From Frankiales bacterium (GTDB lineage: Bacteria > Actinomycetota > Actinomycetes > Mycobacteriales > SCTD01), in contig JAODNB010000103.1 in the NCBI GenBank assembly GCA_025464795.1, forward strand, positions 1 through 13,611: DNA of 13,611 nucleotides, read 5' to 3'. The notes under the pieces are model-generated. The model was not told where the DNA came from. It saw nothing but the letters and a program-made list of their open reading frames with translations, and did no database searches. Position 1 is the first letter of the stretch. Each line of letters opens with the position of its first letter. Positions 11,436 to 13,611 of this stretch are shown piece after piece. Both the position numbers and the translations under genes were made by a program.

Positions 11436-12572
11436 TCAGGCCCTCTTGGCGGGGCTCAGGCCGAGGGACATGCCGGCCAGGCCTCGCGGCTTGCCCGTGA
11501 GCTTGTCGACGACGTTGAGCAGCTCCTTGCCCGCGGGTGAGTCCGGCTCGTCGAGCACGAGCGGACGGCCGTTGTCGCCGCCCTCGCGCAGGCGCTTGTC
11601 GATGGGGATCTGACCGAGGAGCGGGACCTCTGCGCCGAGGAGCCGCGACAGCGACTTCGCCACGGCCTCGCCGCCTCCGGAGCCGAACACGTCCACGGCC
11701 TCCCCGCAGTGCGGGCAGGGCAGGTAGCTCATGTTCTCGACCACGCCCGCGATGCGCTGGTGGGTCTGCAGGGCGATCGAACCGGCGCGCTCGGCGACTT
11801 CCTGCGCCGCGAGCTGCGGGGTCGTCACGACGAGGATCTCCGCCGTGGGCACGAGCTGCGCGACCGAGATCGCGATGTCGCCGGTGCCTGGGGGGAGGTC
11901 CATGAGCAGGTAGTCGAGATCACCCCAGTACACGTCCGCGAGGAACTGCTGGAGAGCGCGGTGCAGCATCGGCCCGCGCCACACCACGGGGGTGTTGTCG
12001 GCGGTGAACATCCCGATGCTGATGACCTTCACGCCATGAGCCGACGGCGGCAGGATCATCTGCTCGACCTGGGTCGGGCGGTGCTCGACGCCCATCATGC
12101 GGGGCACCGAGAACCCGTAGATGTCGGCGTCGACGACACCCACCCGGAGGCCCTTCGCGGCCATGGCAGCCGCCAGGTTGACGGTGACTGAGGACTTGCC
12201 CACGCCGCCCTTGCCGGAGGCGATCGCGAACACCCTCGTGAGCGATCCGGGCTGGGCGAAGGGGATGTCCCGGACGGGGTTGTCGCCGCGGAGGAGGGTC
12301 TGCAGGGCCTGCCGCTGCTCGGTGCTCATGACGTCGAGCTCCACGACGACGTTGGTCACGCCCTCGAGCCGCCCCACGGCCTCCGTGACGCGCGACGTCA
12401 GGGTGTCCTTCATCGGACAGCCGCTGATCGTCAGGAAGATCCCGATCCGCGCGGTGCCGTCGGGGTCGACGAGGGCAGACTTCACCATCCCGATCTCGGT
12501 GATGGGGCGGCGGATCTCGGGGTCCTCGACGGTGGCGAGGGCGGCAGTGAGCTGGTCGAGCGTGGGGAGCAT
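11436..12572 (-). CDS. mrp: Mrp/ApbC/NBP35-family iron-sulfur carrier ATPase
   Basis: A 378-residue protein with an N-terminal MIP18/DUF59 domain (about 4-82; PEIRRPITEIGMV and SGCPMKD with C52) fused to a ParA/MinD-like P-loop ATPase. The deviant Walker A is SGKGGVGKSSVTVNL (119-133), followed by VGVVDADIYG (145-153) and the Walker B-region MDLPPGTGD (224-232). The CxxC pair C286/C289 in YLPCPHCGEAV is the site that holds a bridging 4Fe-4S cluster at the dimer interface in characterised homologues. The role is to assemble or transfer Fe-S clusters to apo-proteins in the cytoplasm, using ATP. The start lies in a GGAGGC-ATG context too close to be a normal Shine-Dalgarno, and TAGCCT lies 6 nt before the ATG, favouring leaderless initiation. 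Position after tatB matches mycobacterial mrp. It is transcribed towards tatB, with a shared hairpin region in between. Confidence 0.94.
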   Translation of the reverse strand: MLPTLDQLTAALATVEDPEIRRPITEIGMVKSALVDPDGTARIGIFLTISGCPMKDTLTSRVTEAVGRLEGVTNVVVELDVMSTEQRQALQTLLRGDNPVRDIPFAQPGSLTRVFAIASGKGGVGKSSVTVNLAAAMAAKGLRVGVVDADIYGFSVPRMMGVEHRPTQVEQMILPPSAHGVKVISIGMFTADNTPVVWRGPMLHRALQQFLADVYWGDLDYLLMDLPPGTGDIAISVAQLVPTAEILVVTTPQLAAQEVAERAGSIALQTHQRIAGVVENMSYLPCPHCGEAVDVFGSGGGEAVAKSLSRLLGAEVPLLGQIPIDKRLREGGDNGRPLVLDEPDSPAGKELLNVVDKLTGKPRGLAGMSLGLSPAKRA

Positions 12573-12578
12573 GCCTCC

Positions 12579-12584
12579 AGGCTA
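12579..12584 (-). promoter_or_regulatory. mrp: Putative -10 element of a leaderless mrp promoter
   Basis: On the minus strand TAGCCT is followed by 6 nt (GGAGGC) and the ATG at 12572. The GGAGG in that gap has only one base between it and the ATG, too close for canonical Shine-Dalgarno use. Start at the A of the ATG is the natural reading. No convincing -35 box is visible. Confidence 0.45.
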
Positions 12585-12660
12585 GTTGGGGTCCGGCGTT
12601 GGCCCTCGCTCACAGGTGTGCGCCCCCTCGCCCTGACCCGGACGGCGCCGTTCTCGAGCT

Positions 12661-13161
12661 CTACGTCCAGACGGCGTTGCCAGCGAGCTGAGGCGGTAGG
12701 TACGGACGGGCCCGCTCGATCAGCGACAGCAACCCGGGCGGGAGCTGTGCTCCGGCGTAGGCGTCGAGCTCGTTGGCCAGCCAGAGCTGCACCAGCGGTG
12801 CCACCTCAGGGGGATCGAGGGTGACGGACGTGCCGGTGAAGCGGTCCGTCCAGATGACGAGCGGCTGACCCAGCTGCCGGAGGAACGAGCCCTGCTCCAT
12901 CGCCCCGAACCGGTACGCGAGCTCCTCTGCAGGCGCGCCGACGGCCTCCCGGAGGACGTCGCGCTCGCTCACGCCGAGCAGTGCCACGTCGAAGCCGTCG
13001 GTGCTGTAAGCGACGTGCACCAGCCCAGCGGTGACGACCGCCTCGGCGCAGCCCCAGGACGCGAGGCGGGCGGCAACCCGCTCCAGGTGGTCGAAGAGCG
13101 TTCCGCTGGCGTGAGCGACCTCAGCGGCCCCGCGCGCAACCAGGAACGCTCGTGCTGTCAC
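12661..13161 (-). CDS. DUF6817-like (HD-like helical) protein of unknown function
   Basis: A 166-residue protein with GTG start at 13161, overlapping the stop of the upstream CoA lyase gene by 4 bp (GTGA), so the two are coupled. Residues 15-90 show a pattern I associate with DUF6817: HASGTLFDHLERVAARLASW, then VVTAGLVHVAYSTDGFDVAL, then SERDVLREAVGAPAEELAYRF. The histidines H17, H25 and H49 in this helical region resemble a degraded HD-type metal site, but the full HD signature is not present, so no hydrolase activity is claimed. The C-terminal half (PPEVAPLVQLWLANELDAYA, LIERARPYLPPQL) is helical and features an acidic, aromatic face. No signal peptide or membrane span is seen. An 88-bp gap separates it from mrp. 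The family call is from memory of the motif, with moderate certainty; that it is a real gene is well supported by coupling and composition. Confidence 0.65.
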   Translation of the reverse strand: MTARAFLVARGAAEVAHASGTLFDHLERVAARLASWGCAEAVVTAGLVHVAYSTDGFDVALLGVSERDVLREAVGAPAEELAYRFGAMEQGSFLRQLGQPLVIWTDRFTGTSVTLDPPEVAPLVQLWLANELDAYAGAQLPPGLLSLIERARPYLPPQLAGNAVWT

Positions 13162-13611
13162 CCGAGGGCAACGATGGCGGCAGCCGTGTCGAGGACCCGC
13201 TGGGCGATGTCGCGGTGCAGGTTCTCGACCATGCGGCCGTCGACGGTGACGACGCCCTGCCCGGCCCTCTCCGCCTCGGCGAAGGCGTCGATGACCTTGC
13301 GCGCGTGCTCGACCTCGGTCTCGCTCGGCGCCCAGACCTCGTTCGTTGGAGAGACCTGGTTCGGGTGGATCAGGGTCTTGCCGTCGAAGCCCATCTCCTT
13401 GCCCTGCAGGCACTCTGCCCTGAAGCCGTCCTCGTTCTTCACGTCGTTGTAGACGCCGTCGAGGATCGCGATGCCGGCGGCGCGCGCCGCCAGCAGGGAC
13501 AGCGACAGGGCGCTCAGCAGGGGGGCGCGACCGGGCACGTGCTCGGCGTAGAGCTCCTTGACCAGGTCGTTGGTGCCCATCACGAGCACCGCGAGCCGGT
13601 CGTCGGCGGCG
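13158..13611 (-). CDS. HpcH/HpaI aldolase / citrate lyase beta-like CoA ester lyase, 3' part
   Basis: The C-terminal 150 residues of a CoA ester lyase of the CitE/Mcl superfamily; the start and about half of the usual roughly 280-320 residues lie beyond the window edge. Visible landmarks are DRLAVLVMGTNDLVKELYAE (a family strand-loop with the GTNDL motif), AGIAILDGVYNDVKNEDGF (containing the aspartate that binds Mg2+ in this superfamily), and KEMGFDGKTLIHPNQV (barrel C-terminal strand with the conserved IHPNQ). These enzymes cleave or form C-C bonds of acyl-CoA esters such as malyl-CoA, citramalyl-CoA or citryl-CoA. Free-standing actinobacterial members lack the citrate lyase alpha and gamma partners, none of which is in view, so true citrate lyase is unlikely. 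It is the upstream partner of the DUF6817-like gene, overlapping it by 4 bp. Confidence 0.87.
   Translation of the reverse strand, partial: AADDRLAVLVMGTNDLVKELYAEHVPGRAPLLSALSLSLLAARAAGIAILDGVYNDVKNEDGFRAECLQGKEMGFDGKTLIHPNQVSPTNEVWAPSETEVEHARKVIDAFAEAERAGQGVVTVDGRMVENLHRDIAQRVLDTAAAIVALG

Noticed and set aside
13158..13611. True citrate lyase beta subunit (citE)
   Set aside because: Sequence is of the broader CoA ester lyase family and no citrate lyase alpha, gamma or accessory genes are visible, so the specific name is not justified.

Overview
The window is a high-GC, gene-dense chromosomal segment of an actinomycete (GTG starts, stop/start overlaps, no mobile elements, no RNA genes seen). 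The order dapD / dapE / LOG-family protein / DUF3117 / O-methyltransferase / sigE / anti-sigma factor / HtrA-like protease / tatB / mrp matches the backbone of the Mycobacterium tuberculosis Rv1201c-Rv1229c neighbourhood as I remember it. It is therefore conserved core genome, not an accessory island. The genus cannot be fixed from the sequence; the additions (M17 aminopeptidase after DUF3117, RseB-like gene after the anti-sigma gene) would suit a Nocardioides-like or related non-mycobacterial lineage.

Left part (1-5092): a 5' fragment of dapD on the minus strand is divergent from dapE; both belong to the succinylase branch of lysine/diaminopimelate synthesis. dapE is followed by two consecutive LOG-type (TIGR00730) Rossmann proteins, a membrane-anchored DivIVA-domain protein with an acidic Pro-rich tail, and a small SRPBCC lipid/ligand-binding protein. 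These converge on a PaaG-like enoyl-CoA hydratase/isomerase, with the two stop codons interlocked in a CTAG.

Middle part (5212-7472): a tiny DUF3117 protein and an M17 leucyl aminopeptidase run rightward and meet a leftward SAM-dependent O-methyltransferase, again with interlocked stops.

Right-centre (7493-11278) is the most interesting block: an ECF sigma factor of the SigE type, a zinc-finger anti-sigma factor with one membrane span, an RseB/MucB-like exported protein, a membrane-anchored HtrA-like PDZ protease and TatB. They form one compact rightward run that reads as an envelope-stress module. A GGGAAC-N17-CGTT element upstream of sigE looks like an autoregulatory ECF promoter, and it abuts the divergent promoter of the O-methyltransferase.

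Right end (11279-13611): a 157-bp convergent intergenic region holds a 10-bp perfect hairpin plus a third copy of its arm. Then come leftward mrp (Fe-S carrier/scaffold ATPase), a DUF6817-like protein and the 3' part of a citrate-lyase-beta-like CoA ester lyase.

A recurring theme is leaderless starts: dapD, the first LOG gene, the O-methyltransferase and mrp each lack a usable Shine-Dalgarno and carry a TANNNT hexamer 6-7 nt before the ATG. No wholly new system was identified; the best candidates for follow-up are the actinobacterial RseB-type sigma-E circuit and the regulatory architecture around it.
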